Shown here: one piece after another, positions 44,607 through 52,273 of the stretch | Layout of the letters: the number at the start of each line of letters is the position of its first letter | How positions within the stretch are numbered: the stretch's first letter is position 1 | Origin: Lewinellaceae bacterium | GTDB taxonomy: Bacteria; Bacteroidota; Bacteroidia; Chitinophagales; Saprospiraceae | Reading direction: 5' to 3' | Length of the DNA: 64,000 nt | Assembly (NCBI GenBank): GCA_020636025.1 | Contig: JACJYQ010000002.1 | Location: 1-64,000 of the forward strand | Notes under the pieces: generated by a model | What the model saw: the letters and a program-made list of their open reading frames with translations, nothing else | Told to the model about the DNA's origin: nothing | The model's database searches: none | Program-made: the position numbers and the translations under genes

Positions 44607-46702
44607 CCCAGCTTTTCCAGCAATTCCACAGCCGCCTTGGCCACCACCGTTCCCGGGCCAAATACCGCAGCGGCGCCTGCCTTGTACAGAAAATCATAAT
44701 CTTGTTGCGGGATCACGCCGCCAACAACCACCAGGATGTCGTCTCGGCCGAGGGCTTTGAGTTCGGCGAGGGTTTGCGGCACAAGGGTTTTATGCCCGGC
44801 TGCCAAAGAGGAAATACCCAGGATATGCACGTCGTTTTCAGCCGCCTGACGCGCCGCTTCGGCAGGAGTTTGAAAAAGCGGACCAATGTCTACATCGAAG
44901 CCGAGATCGGCGAATGCGGTGGCGATGATCTTGGCGCCGCGGTCGTGGCCATCCTGCCCCAGCTTGGCTACCATGATGCGTGGACGGCGGCCCTCCTGCT
45001 TAGCGAAGGCATCGGTTAGTTTGCGGGCATTTTCGAAATCTTCGTTTTTACTCATATTGGCAGCATATACTCCGGCAATGGATTTTGTAGTAGCCACATA
45101 CCGGCCGAATTCTTTTTCCATGGCCAGGGAAATTTCACCCAGGGTGGCGCGACAACGAGCAGCTTCGATGGCATGACTGAGCAGGTTTTCAGCGTTGGAT
45201 GCTGCCGCTTTTTCAAGAGCTTGTAAAGCTTTCTGCGTTTTGGCTTCATCACGGGAAGCTTTCAGCGATTTGAGGCGGGCAATCTGACTTTCCCGAACTG
45301 CGGTATTGTCCACATCCAGGATCTCAAAGGTTTCGCTGTCCTGAACTTGATAAATGTTTACCCCTACGATCTTTTCTTCTCCGGAATCGATGCGCGCCTG
45401 CTTTCGGGCTGCCGCTTCTTCGATGCGGAGTTTGGGTAAACCCTGTTCAATGGCCTTTGCCATACCACCGAGCTTTTCCACTTCCTGTATCAGTTCCCAG
45501 GCTTTTTCGATCAGTTCCATCGTTCGGTTTTCCACAAAATACGATCCAGCCCATGGGTCGATGGCGCGGGTAACGTCTGTTTCTTTTTGAATGAACAGCT
45601 GCGTATCGCGGGCTATTTTAGCAGAAAAATCGGTAGGCAGGGCTATGGCCTCGTCGAATGAATTGGTGTGCAGGCTCTGGGTACCACCCAACACGGCAGC
45701 CATGGCCTCAATGGTTGTTCGTGCTACGTTATTAAATGGATCCTGTTCCGTCAGACTCCAGCCGGAGGTCTGGCAATGGGTCCGAAGCATCAGTGATTTG
45801 TCGCTTTTTGGGTCAAACTGCTTTACCAGTTTTGCCCACAACACACGTCCGGCTCGTAGCTTGGCAATTTCAGTAAAATGATTCATCCCAATTCCCCAGA
45901 AAAAGGAAAGTCGCGGAGCAAAGTCGTCAATATTAAGTCCGGCGGCAATGCCGGCGCGAATGTATTCCAATCCGTCAGCAAGCGTATAGGCCAGCTCCAG
46001 TTCGGCCGGTGCCCCTGCTTCATGCATGTGGTATCCGGAAATGGAAATGGAGTTGAACTTCGGCATATTTTGCGCGCAATAGGCAAAGATGTCGCTGATG
46101 ATGCGCATACTTGGTGCAGGCGGGTAGATGTAGGTATTGCGCACCATAAATTCCTTCAAAATGTCATTCTGAATGGTGCCTGATAATTTATCCGGACTCA
46201 CTCCCTGTTCTTCAGCGGCCACAATGTAAAAAGCCATGACCGGAATTACCGCACCATTCATGGTCATGGAAACCGACATGTCTCCAAGCGGAATTTGATC
46301 AAACAGCACCTTCATATCTTCCACAGAATCAATGGCGACACCTGCTTTACCTACATCGCCCAACACCCTTGGATGGTCAGAATCGTATCCGCGGTGCGTG
46401 GCAAGGTCAAAAGCCACGGAAAGTCCTTTTTGCCCGGCCGCTAAATTTCTCCTGTAAAAAGCATTGCTTTCCTCAGCTGTAGAAAAACCCGCATACTGCC
46501 TGATCGTCCACGGTTTTTTCAGATACATCGTTGAGTAAGGGCCACCAAGGAAAGGGGGGAGACCTGCAGAGGAGTGCGGAGTGCGGAGTGTTGAGTGCGG
46601 AGTGTTGAGTGCGGAGTGTTGAGTGCGGAGTGCGGAGTGATAATCCTCAGCCGGGCGGAGAGTAGGGTCGAATGATATTTTTGAGAAATCGGGTATTTGC
46701 AT
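44603..46702 (-). CDS. scpA: Methylmalonyl-CoA mutase, large (B12-binding) subunit
   Basis: 700 residues from MQIPDFSKISFDP; 30 upstream codons derive from repeats. The TIM-barrel domain has PPFLGGPYSTMY, TIRQYAGFSTAEESNAFYRR and RTHCQTSGWSLTEQDPFNN. The B12 domain at the C-terminus has the cobalt-coordinating His in GQDGHDRGAK. It isomerises methylmalonyl-CoA and succinyl-CoA using adenosylcobalamin (also called mutB). No small subunit (mutA) is adjacent, though it is normally just upstream. Residues 22-44 are encoded by a repeat-word B insertion and replace the conserved N-terminal linker. The rest of the active site is intact, so it is probably functional. Confidence 0.95.
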   Translation of the reverse strand: MQIPDFSKISFDPTLRPAEDYHSALRTQHSALNTPHSTLRTPHSSAGLPPFLGGPYSTMYLKKPWTIRQYAGFSTAEESNAFYRRNLAAGQKGLSVAFDLATHRGYDSDHPRVLGDVGKAGVAIDSVEDMKVLFDQIPLGDMSVSMTMNGAVIPVMAFYIVAAEEQGVSPDKLSGTIQNDILKEFMVRNTYIYPPAPSMRIISDIFAYCAQNMPKFNSISISGYHMHEAGAPAELELAYTLADGLEYIRAGIAAGLNIDDFAPRLSFFWGIGMNHFTEIAKLRAGRVLWAKLVKQFDPKSDKSLMLRTHCQTSGWSLTEQDPFNNVARTTIEAMAAVLGGTQSLHTNSFDEAIALPTDFSAKIARDTQLFIQKETDVTRAIDPWAGSYFVENRTMELIEKAWELIQEVEKLGGMAKAIEQGLPKLRIEEAAARKQARIDSGEEKIVGVNIYQVQDSETFEILDVDNTAVRESQIARLKSLKASRDEAKTQKALQALEKAAASNAENLLSHAIEAARCRATLGEISLAMEKEFGRYVATTKSIAGVYAANMSKNEDFENARKLTDAFAKQEGRRPRIMVAKLGQDGHDRGAKIIATAFADLGFDVDIGPLFQTPAEAARQAAENDVHILGISSLAAGHKTLVPQTLAELKALGRDDILVVVGGVIPQQDYDFLYKAGAAAVFGPGTVVAKAAVELLEKLG
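46571..46639 (-). repeat. Word B repeat inserted in frame in the methylmalonyl-CoA mutase gene
   Basis: Read on the coding strand, the 69 bases are three near-copies of CACTCAACACTCCG with CACTCCG units on either side, encoding HSALRTQHSALNTP-type repeats (residues 22-44). The same CTCCGCACTCCGCACT vocabulary is intergenic at 14568-14592, 29599-29650 and 59240-59262. The reading frame is kept. Confidence 0.85.
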
Positions 46703-46740
46703 GGCACTGCTGTTTGCGAAAGCAAAATTAAAATGAATTG

Positions 46741-46789
46741 CATCAATGCACAATGTATCAATGCGCATTGATACATTGGTACATTGATG
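46741..46789. repeat. Word C palindrome upstream of ahcY
   Basis: CAATGTATCAATGCGCATTG (from 46751) continues ATACATTG to make a 28-bp perfect palindrome (46751-46778) centred on GCGC, with further imperfect pairing to 46741 and 46789. It overlaps the -33 element of the putative ahcY promoter. Confidence 0.85.
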
Positions 46790-46806
46790 CATTGATACTA
46801 TCTTTG
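46776..46806 (+). promoter_or_regulatory. Probable promoter of ahcY
   Basis: TTG at 46776-46778, 20-base spacer, TATCTTTG at 46799-46806 fits the Bacteroidota TTG/TAnnTTTG consensus. The leader to the ATG at 46929 is about 115 bases. No SAH riboswitch fold was recognised in it. Confidence 0.5.
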
Positions 46807-46928
46807 CAGCCGATTTTTCTAAACATTACCGAAGAAAGTTTTGTTAAAATGGGAAAATCAGCCCTTGGGCCAAATTTAAAACCACCATCACATTGATTAC
46901 TTTTTCACTTCAATTACAATAGAAACAC

Positions 46929-48245
46929 ATGTCCGTAGTAACTGAACCAAGCCTTAAATACAAAGTAAAAGACATCAGTCTGGCCGATTGGGGCCGGAAA
47001 GAGATACAACTGGCCGAAGCTGAAATGCCTGGGCTCATGTCTATCCGCGAAGAATTTGGTCCGAGCAAGCCGCTGAAAGGAGCGCGTATTACCGGATGCC
47101 TTCACATGACCATTCAAACAGCTGTTTTGATTGAAACACTGATTGAGTTGGGTGCTGAAGTTACCTGGTCATCCTGCAATATTTTCTCCACTCAGGATCA
47201 CGCTGCTGCTGCCATTGCCGCTGCCGGTATTCCGGTTTTTGCCTGGAAAGGCATGAATGCCGAAGAGTTTGACTGGTGTATTGAGCAAACGCTTTTTGCC
47301 TTTAAAGATGGCCAACCTCTCAACATGATCCTGGACGATGGCGGTGACCTCACCAACATGGTATTAGATCAATATCCTGAGCTTGCAGCAGGAATTGGCG
47401 GTATTTCTGAAGAAACGACTACTGGTGTGCATCGCTTGTACGACCGCGTAACCAAAGGCACGCTTCCAATGCCTGCCATTAACATCAATGACTCGGTTAC
47501 CAAATCCAAGTTTGATAATAAATACGGATGTAAAGAAAGTCTGGTGGATGCCATTCGCCGCGCCACTGATATAATGATGGCCGGTAAAGTGGCTGTTGTA
47601 GCTGGTTACGGTGATGTAGGTAAAGGTTCCGCTGCCTCTCTGCGTGGCGCCGGCGCCCGGGTAATCGTGACTGAAATTGACCCAATTTGTGCCCTGCAGG
47701 CAGCTATGGACGGATTTGAAGTAAAACGCATGGAAAATGCGATTCCACGCGCCAACATCGTGGTTACCGCAACTGGAAACCGCGACATCGTGATGGAAAA
47801 GCATTTCCGCCTGATGAAAGACAAAACCATCGTGTGCAACATCGGTCACTTCGATAATGAAATCGATATGGCATGGCTGAACAACAACTACGGACATACC
47901 AAATCAACCATCAAACCTCAGGTTGATCTGTACGACATTGACGGCAATGAAATCATCGTGTTGGCCGAAGGTCGTTTGGTAAACCTCGGTTGCGCTACCG
48001 GTCACCCATCTTTCGTGATGTCAAACTCCTTCACCAACCAGGTATTGGCTCAACTGGAACTCTGGCAAAACGGCAAGAACTACGAAAACCAGGTGTATAT
48101 GTTGCCCAAACACCTCGATGAGAAAGTAGCCAGACTCCACCTCGCCAAAATTGGTGTTGAACTGGAAGAACTTCAGCCGCACCAGGCCGAATACATCGGC
48201 GTGCAGGTAGAAGGACCTTATAAGCCGGAATACTATAGATATTAA
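46929..48245 (+). CDS. ahcY: Adenosylhomocysteinase (SAH hydrolase)
   Basis: 438 residues. N-terminal CLHMTIQTAVLIETLIELGA and SSCNIFSTQDHAAAAIA carry the conserved substrate-binding His/Thr and STQDH motif. NAD-binding VVAGYGDVGKGSAASLRGAG is near residue 220, and the C-terminal loop ends YKPEYYRY. It splits S-adenosylhomocysteine into adenosine and homocysteine in the methylation cycle. It works on the product of SAM-using enzymes and is upstream in function of methionine regeneration. The gene is divergent from methylmalonyl-CoA mutase. It ends next to a word C unit. Confidence 0.97.
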   Translation: MSVVTEPSLKYKVKDISLADWGRKEIQLAEAEMPGLMSIREEFGPSKPLKGARITGCLHMTIQTAVLIETLIELGAEVTWSSCNIFSTQDHAAAAIAAAGIPVFAWKGMNAEEFDWCIEQTLFAFKDGQPLNMILDDGGDLTNMVLDQYPELAAGIGGISEETTTGVHRLYDRVTKGTLPMPAININDSVTKSKFDNKYGCKESLVDAIRRATDIMMAGKVAVVAGYGDVGKGSAASLRGAGARVIVTEIDPICALQAAMDGFEVKRMENAIPRANIVVTATGNRDIVMEKHFRLMKDKTIVCNIGHFDNEIDMAWLNNNYGHTKSTIKPQVDLYDIDGNEIIVLAEGRLVNLGCATGHPSFVMSNSFTNQVLAQLELWQNGKNYENQVYMLPKHLDEKVARLHLAKIGVELEELQPHQAEYIGVQVEGPYKPEYYRY

Positions 48246-48246
48246 T

Positions 48247-48316
48247 GTTTCAATGCGCAATGTATCAATGTATCAATGCGGAACGCAATCAGTTCGCATG
48301 GGTGCATTGATACATT
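48247..48316. repeat. Inverted repeat unit, word C, after ahcY
   Basis: Begins directly after the TAA of ahcY. AATGTATCAATG (48259-48270) pairs perfectly with CATTGATACATT (48305-48316), with further pairing inward (TGCGGAAC with GTTCGCA). It may also stop transcription, but no T-tract is present. Confidence 0.7.
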
Positions 48317-48428
48317 TTAAGTTTTGCCATTTCTTGCAAAACATGAAAATATCCCAGTCATGAAACGGCGATTATAGGGAACGAGCCGTTACCTTTAACA
48401 TATTAAATAACCCGATAAATTATTTACT

Positions 48429-49421
48429 ATGAAAGGTATTACCCTAAAATTCGCCTTTCTGCTTTTTGTAAGCAGCTCTTTTCCCCTTAAATTATTTTCT
48501 CAAAACTTTCCATTTCCAAGCAGCAATGCCGAGTGGGTTACCACACGTGTGTCTGGCTGTGTAGGGGCATCAAATATCTATAATGTTTGGAGAGAATATT
48601 TAGGTGGGGACACTGTCTGGCAAAACCAGACGTACAAAATTGTTTTTTTAAAGCCATCCTGCACTTTAACAACTCAGGGGCAGAACTGTGATTATTCCCT
48701 CGTACCGTATGGTGGCCCAGTGATTCCCATAGGGGGCATCAGAGAGGAAAATGGCAAGGTTTATTTCAACAAATTTGACTTGCCGGATAATTACTTTTAC
48801 ACCTTTGAAAGGCAGCTAAACAACCTTCCGGCAAAAACAGAAGTGCTGCTGTATGATTTTAACTGGCAAATGGGAAACACCCATGAAGCAGTTACCAATT
48901 CCACTTCACTTAATTTTAGTATTACCAGCATTTCCACCTTGCCGGACGGCCGAAAGCAATTTTTGCTTACCCATCTCCAGGGCTTTAGCTATACCAAAAC
49001 GGTAGTAGAAGGCGCCGGTGCCGTGGATGGGTTATTCGGCCTTTACTATGACCCTACCGGCTCCACTTACCTCCCGCTTGATGGGTGTTTTTATGATAAT
49101 GGAACAGAAGTGCTTCATTCCGATCATTGCAATTATTGCGGTTCCGTTGACACCCCTTTTGACCCTCCCGGGCTTCATGTTCAGGTTTATCCAAATCCGG
49201 CCTCCGAATTACTTTCGGTTAATATAGAAAGCCCGGAACAATACGATAATTACGAACTAAAGATCTATGATCTGCTAGGTTCTCTGGTTTATGAGGATTT
49301 GAATTTTTCGGGTCAGGAACAGCTTTCAATAGAGGAACTGTCCCTTAAAAGCTTGGCCATCCTGCTGATCCGGATTCCAGCCATCGAAAAAACCTGGGTA
49401 AGGAAAGTGGTGTTGAAATGA
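48429..49421 (+). CDS. Secreted T9SS protein of unknown function
   Basis: 330 residues. A signal peptide (LKFAFLLFVSSSFPLKLFSQ) precedes a beta-rich body (WVTTRVSGCVGASNIYNVWR, VLLYDFNWQMGNT) similar in plan to the protein at 558-1466. The C-terminal T9SS domain starts normally (VQVYPNPASELLSV, LKIYDLLGSLVYE) but ends in SLKSLAILLIRIPAIEKTWV instead of the usual (L/S)x(G)(I/V)Y motif, so the final strand is atypical. Its TGA stop lies within the arm of the word C repeat at 49418. It is convergent with the DUF5916-type gene. Confidence 0.82.
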   Translation: MKGITLKFAFLLFVSSSFPLKLFSQNFPFPSSNAEWVTTRVSGCVGASNIYNVWREYLGGDTVWQNQTYKIVFLKPSCTLTTQGQNCDYSLVPYGGPVIPIGGIREENGKVYFNKFDLPDNYFYTFERQLNNLPAKTEVLLYDFNWQMGNTHEAVTNSTSLNFSITSISTLPDGRKQFLLTHLQGFSYTKTVVEGAGAVDGLFGLYYDPTGSTYLPLDGCFYDNGTEVLHSDHCNYCGSVDTPFDPPGLHVQVYPNPASELLSVNIESPEQYDNYELKIYDLLGSLVYEDLNFSGQEQLSIEELSLKSLAILLIRIPAIEKTWVRKVVLK

Positions 49422-49490
49422 ATCAATGCGAAATGTATCAATGCGAAATGACAGTCCTATTACGCATTGATACATTTCGCATTGATTCAT
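49418..49490. repeat. Perfect 28-bp inverted repeat (word C) fitted between two stop codons
   Basis: ATGAATCAATGCGAAATGTA continues TCAATGCG (49418-49445) and its exact reverse complement is 49463-49490, with a 17-base loop. The left arm contains the TGA of the + gene, and the right arm ends at the first base of the minus-strand stop. The whole intergenic gap is therefore the element. Confidence 0.9.
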
Positions 49491-52147
49491 TATTTTAGGA
49501 ATCGATACGTGCATTTTAGCAAAAATACATTCCTGGCTTGCTCATCGAATACGTTGTTGAACAAGCTGCTGATCAAGGGTGTATCAAGGTCATTGTAGGC
49601 ATTTGGCCGGCTTCCTTGTGACCATACCAGAAACAATTCTGACCCCGGTATGTATTCCCATCTGATTACAAGGTTGGACCGGAATTGAATGAAGTTGAAA
49701 TCAGGTGTGCTGAATGAATAATCGGTATTGCCGTCGTGGTTTTCATCTACAAAAAATGAATCGCCATCGCTGCTGATCTCTTCACTGGTGTATTGGTGGA
49801 ATCGTGCATTGTATTCTTTGTTCAATGGATCAGTTACGTAGCCGAAATTTTGATATTTGGCTCTGTAAATAAAAGGTTGTCCGTAATACTGGATGGTCAG
49901 ATCGGGAGACAGGTTATACGTCAGACGAGCCGTTAAGGAGAATTCGTGCTGGGAAACTTCGCTTACAATGGTGCGTATATCGCCTCCAAAACTGGTTTCC
50001 GAAACAAACTGATCCTGGCGCCGTGATGAGTTCCCATATCCGGGACTAATGTTGATCTGCATGGCATTGATGGGCAGGAATCCGACATACGTATACAAAT
50101 ACTGCGAGCTGACAGTATTTTCAAAACCCCAGGCCTCTGAGTATTCCGCTCCGAAATAAACCTTTTTACGGTCATCGGAATTCAGGTAAACAAAGGTTCC
50201 AACACCAGCAGGGCGACGGAGTGAGGAGCCTCCCCGCAGAGCATTGTTAGAAATTTCCAGCGGATTGTATGTAAAGCCGGTTCCGATTCGCCAGTTGTTG
50301 TTGAAATGACCATGGACGTTGGTATTAAAGGCGGAAAACAAAAATTGTCCACCAAAATCCCAGCGGGCCCAGTGATTATAATTGATACGGGCATTTCTAA
50401 ACACCGAAAACGGCTGCTGCAACTGATATCCAACCCAGGTAAAGTGATTGATCTCGTCTGCTGCTTGCAAAAAACCTGCATCGTTGAGTTCCAGCTCAGG
50501 CGAACGCCAGGTAACTCCTGTTTCGAATTTCACAATGCCTCCATGCTTGTTCAGCTTTCCTCCGAATTTACCAATTCTGAAAGTGCCACCCGTTCCGGTA
50601 AGTGAGGTGCGGGTACTGTCCACTTCCAGGTAATCGGCATTGGTGCGCTGGAAGTGATGCACAAAACTGGTTTGCGTGGCCAGTATGGCTTCCGGGCTTC
50701 CTTCCACATGACTCGCCAGCAGGTTACCTGCCACAAACCAGGCCCTCTTTTTCCAGAAATGCTGAAAATCCAGACCTCCTGAATATGCCCCGCGATGCAA
50801 AGAACCAAGGTCCCTTTCCCGGTTTACAGCGCTAAATACACCACCAATGATCGTATTCCCCTGATCGTAATCTTTCATAAGTCGACCCAGGAAAAAATTG
50901 GTCATAGGCTCCACCAGCTCCTTCCGCCGCTCGCCTTCATGGTCAATTCGTGCATATTCACGTTTCGTTACGCTTTCCAGAATACCGATCGACAAACCTT
51001 TGGAGGTTTTACCGCTAAACTTCGCAGCCCCTAAAATCGCGGTGTTTTGTGGCACATCAACATATTCTCCATTTTGCAAATTAGGGTACCCATGCGGCGC
51101 CCCTCCAATTCGACGGGAGTAAAACAAGAGATCGCTGTCATAACCACCTCCTGCTTGAGAACCCGTTAACTGGTAATCAAACAAATTGCGGCTTTCCACA
51201 AAAAAGGGCCTTCGCTCCTGAAAGAAAATCTGGTAGCCATCGAGGCGAACAGCTCCGGGGTCGGCTTCCACCTGACCAAAATCGGGATTGATGGTAAAAT
51301 CGAGGATGAGATCTCTGGTAACAGCAAGCTTCCCGTCCAGACCCGCAGAAAGTTTGTTGTTGGAGCCATCAGCAAAGGGGTTTCCGGGCTCTTCAGGGAA
51401 GCGCTCCGTTTGGGCCACGACATAAGGCGCGAGTTCAAGTTGCTTGTTATCAGGCAGATCATGCAGACCGTGTAACTCTCCAAATTCACTCACCCAGCCA
51501 CTGGCGCTCCGGGGTACCGATTGCCAGGTGGAGCGCTCCTCTTTTCTTAATATCCTTCGGGTAAACTGAATACCCCAAACCGGATTGGTTTGTTTGCCGT
51601 ACCGCAACTGACTGAAAGGGATCTTTACCTCGGCCGTCCAACCCAGACTGTCGGTATTCGATTGCCCATCCCAAATCGGGTTCCAACTGGTATCCCAGTT
51701 ATTGCCGTTATCGGTGACGTATTCATCGCCTCTTACACCACTTACCGAAAAAGTGAAAGAAAAGGCGGTGCGCAAATCATGATAACTGTCAATATTGATC
51801 TCCACCCAGTCGCCTGTAAACTGATCTCGCCGACCCATACGACGCACAATGCTGTCGGGAGAGCTGTCGAAACATCGGTATCCGATGTACAGGAACTTGT
51901 CGTCAAATACGATCTTGAACTGGGTTTGTTGGGAAGGATCAGCTCCCTGATCAGGCTGGTGTTGTACAAATCCACTACTCCAGTCAACCTGAGCCCAGGC
52001 AGCCTCATCGAGCTTGCCATCCAGCTTGATGCTGTTGTTTTCTACGGCGTTGGTAAAATACTGTTTTTTGCCAAGGACTTCGGGTGGTTGTGCATGGGTT
52101 TGAATGGTGATCAGGGTTGCGAACAGGGGGAACAGGAGCTTTCGCAT
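49490..52147 (-). CDS. CBM9-like / DUF5916 outer-membrane protein
   Basis: 885 residues from MRKLLFPLFATLITIQTHAQ, a signal peptide; 34 upstream codons are excluded. Residues of about 35-240 form a CBM9-type sandwich (IKLDGKLDEAAWAQVDWSSG, FLYIGYRCFDS, DWVEINIDSYHDLRTAFSFT). The rest (about 245-885) is a DUF5916 region with alternating strands that looks like an outer-membrane barrel (LRYGKQTNPVWGIQFTRRIL, last strand VFLLKCTYRFLK). Homologues are common in Bacteroidota, with no defined substrate. The next gene on this strand, upstream, is the GH95 fucosidase, so a role near fucose-rich glycans is a guess. Confidence 0.88.
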   Translation of the reverse strand: MRKLLFPLFATLITIQTHAQPPEVLGKKQYFTNAVENNSIKLDGKLDEAAWAQVDWSSGFVQHQPDQGADPSQQTQFKIVFDDKFLYIGYRCFDSSPDSIVRRMGRRDQFTGDWVEINIDSYHDLRTAFSFTFSVSGVRGDEYVTDNGNNWDTSWNPIWDGQSNTDSLGWTAEVKIPFSQLRYGKQTNPVWGIQFTRRILRKEERSTWQSVPRSASGWVSEFGELHGLHDLPDNKQLELAPYVVAQTERFPEEPGNPFADGSNNKLSAGLDGKLAVTRDLILDFTINPDFGQVEADPGAVRLDGYQIFFQERRPFFVESRNLFDYQLTGSQAGGGYDSDLLFYSRRIGGAPHGYPNLQNGEYVDVPQNTAILGAAKFSGKTSKGLSIGILESVTKREYARIDHEGERRKELVEPMTNFFLGRLMKDYDQGNTIIGGVFSAVNRERDLGSLHRGAYSGGLDFQHFWKKRAWFVAGNLLASHVEGSPEAILATQTSFVHHFQRTNADYLEVDSTRTSLTGTGGTFRIGKFGGKLNKHGGIVKFETGVTWRSPELELNDAGFLQAADEINHFTWVGYQLQQPFSVFRNARINYNHWARWDFGGQFLFSAFNTNVHGHFNNNWRIGTGFTYNPLEISNNALRGGSSLRRPAGVGTFVYLNSDDRKKVYFGAEYSEAWGFENTVSSQYLYTYVGFLPINAMQINISPGYGNSSRRQDQFVSETSFGGDIRTIVSEVSQHEFSLTARLTYNLSPDLTIQYYGQPFIYRAKYQNFGYVTDPLNKEYNARFHQYTSEEISSDGDSFFVDENHDGNTDYSFSTPDFNFIQFRSNLVIRWEYIPGSELFLVWSQGSRPNAYNDLDTPLISSLFNNVFDEQARNVFLLKCTYRFLK

Positions 52148-52273
52148 ACAGATAGCAGGGTTTTGGTAATCGTTTGTACACCAAAGAGTACATTTTTGGT
52201 GTAACGTTGCATAGTCGGGATATGTAACGCGATACCCCCTACCAAACATTCCCTGCTTTCGACGAAATGGTGT

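Noticed and set aside
46571..46639. CRISPR-like array in the direct repeats
   Set aside because: The period is only about 14 bases, there are no unique spacers, no cas genes are near, and the repeats are translated in a known enzyme.
46703..46792. Longer N-terminus of methylmalonyl-CoA mutase
   Set aside because: The extra codons are derived from the word C palindrome and its flank and have no match to the family; MQIPDFSKI at 46702 does.
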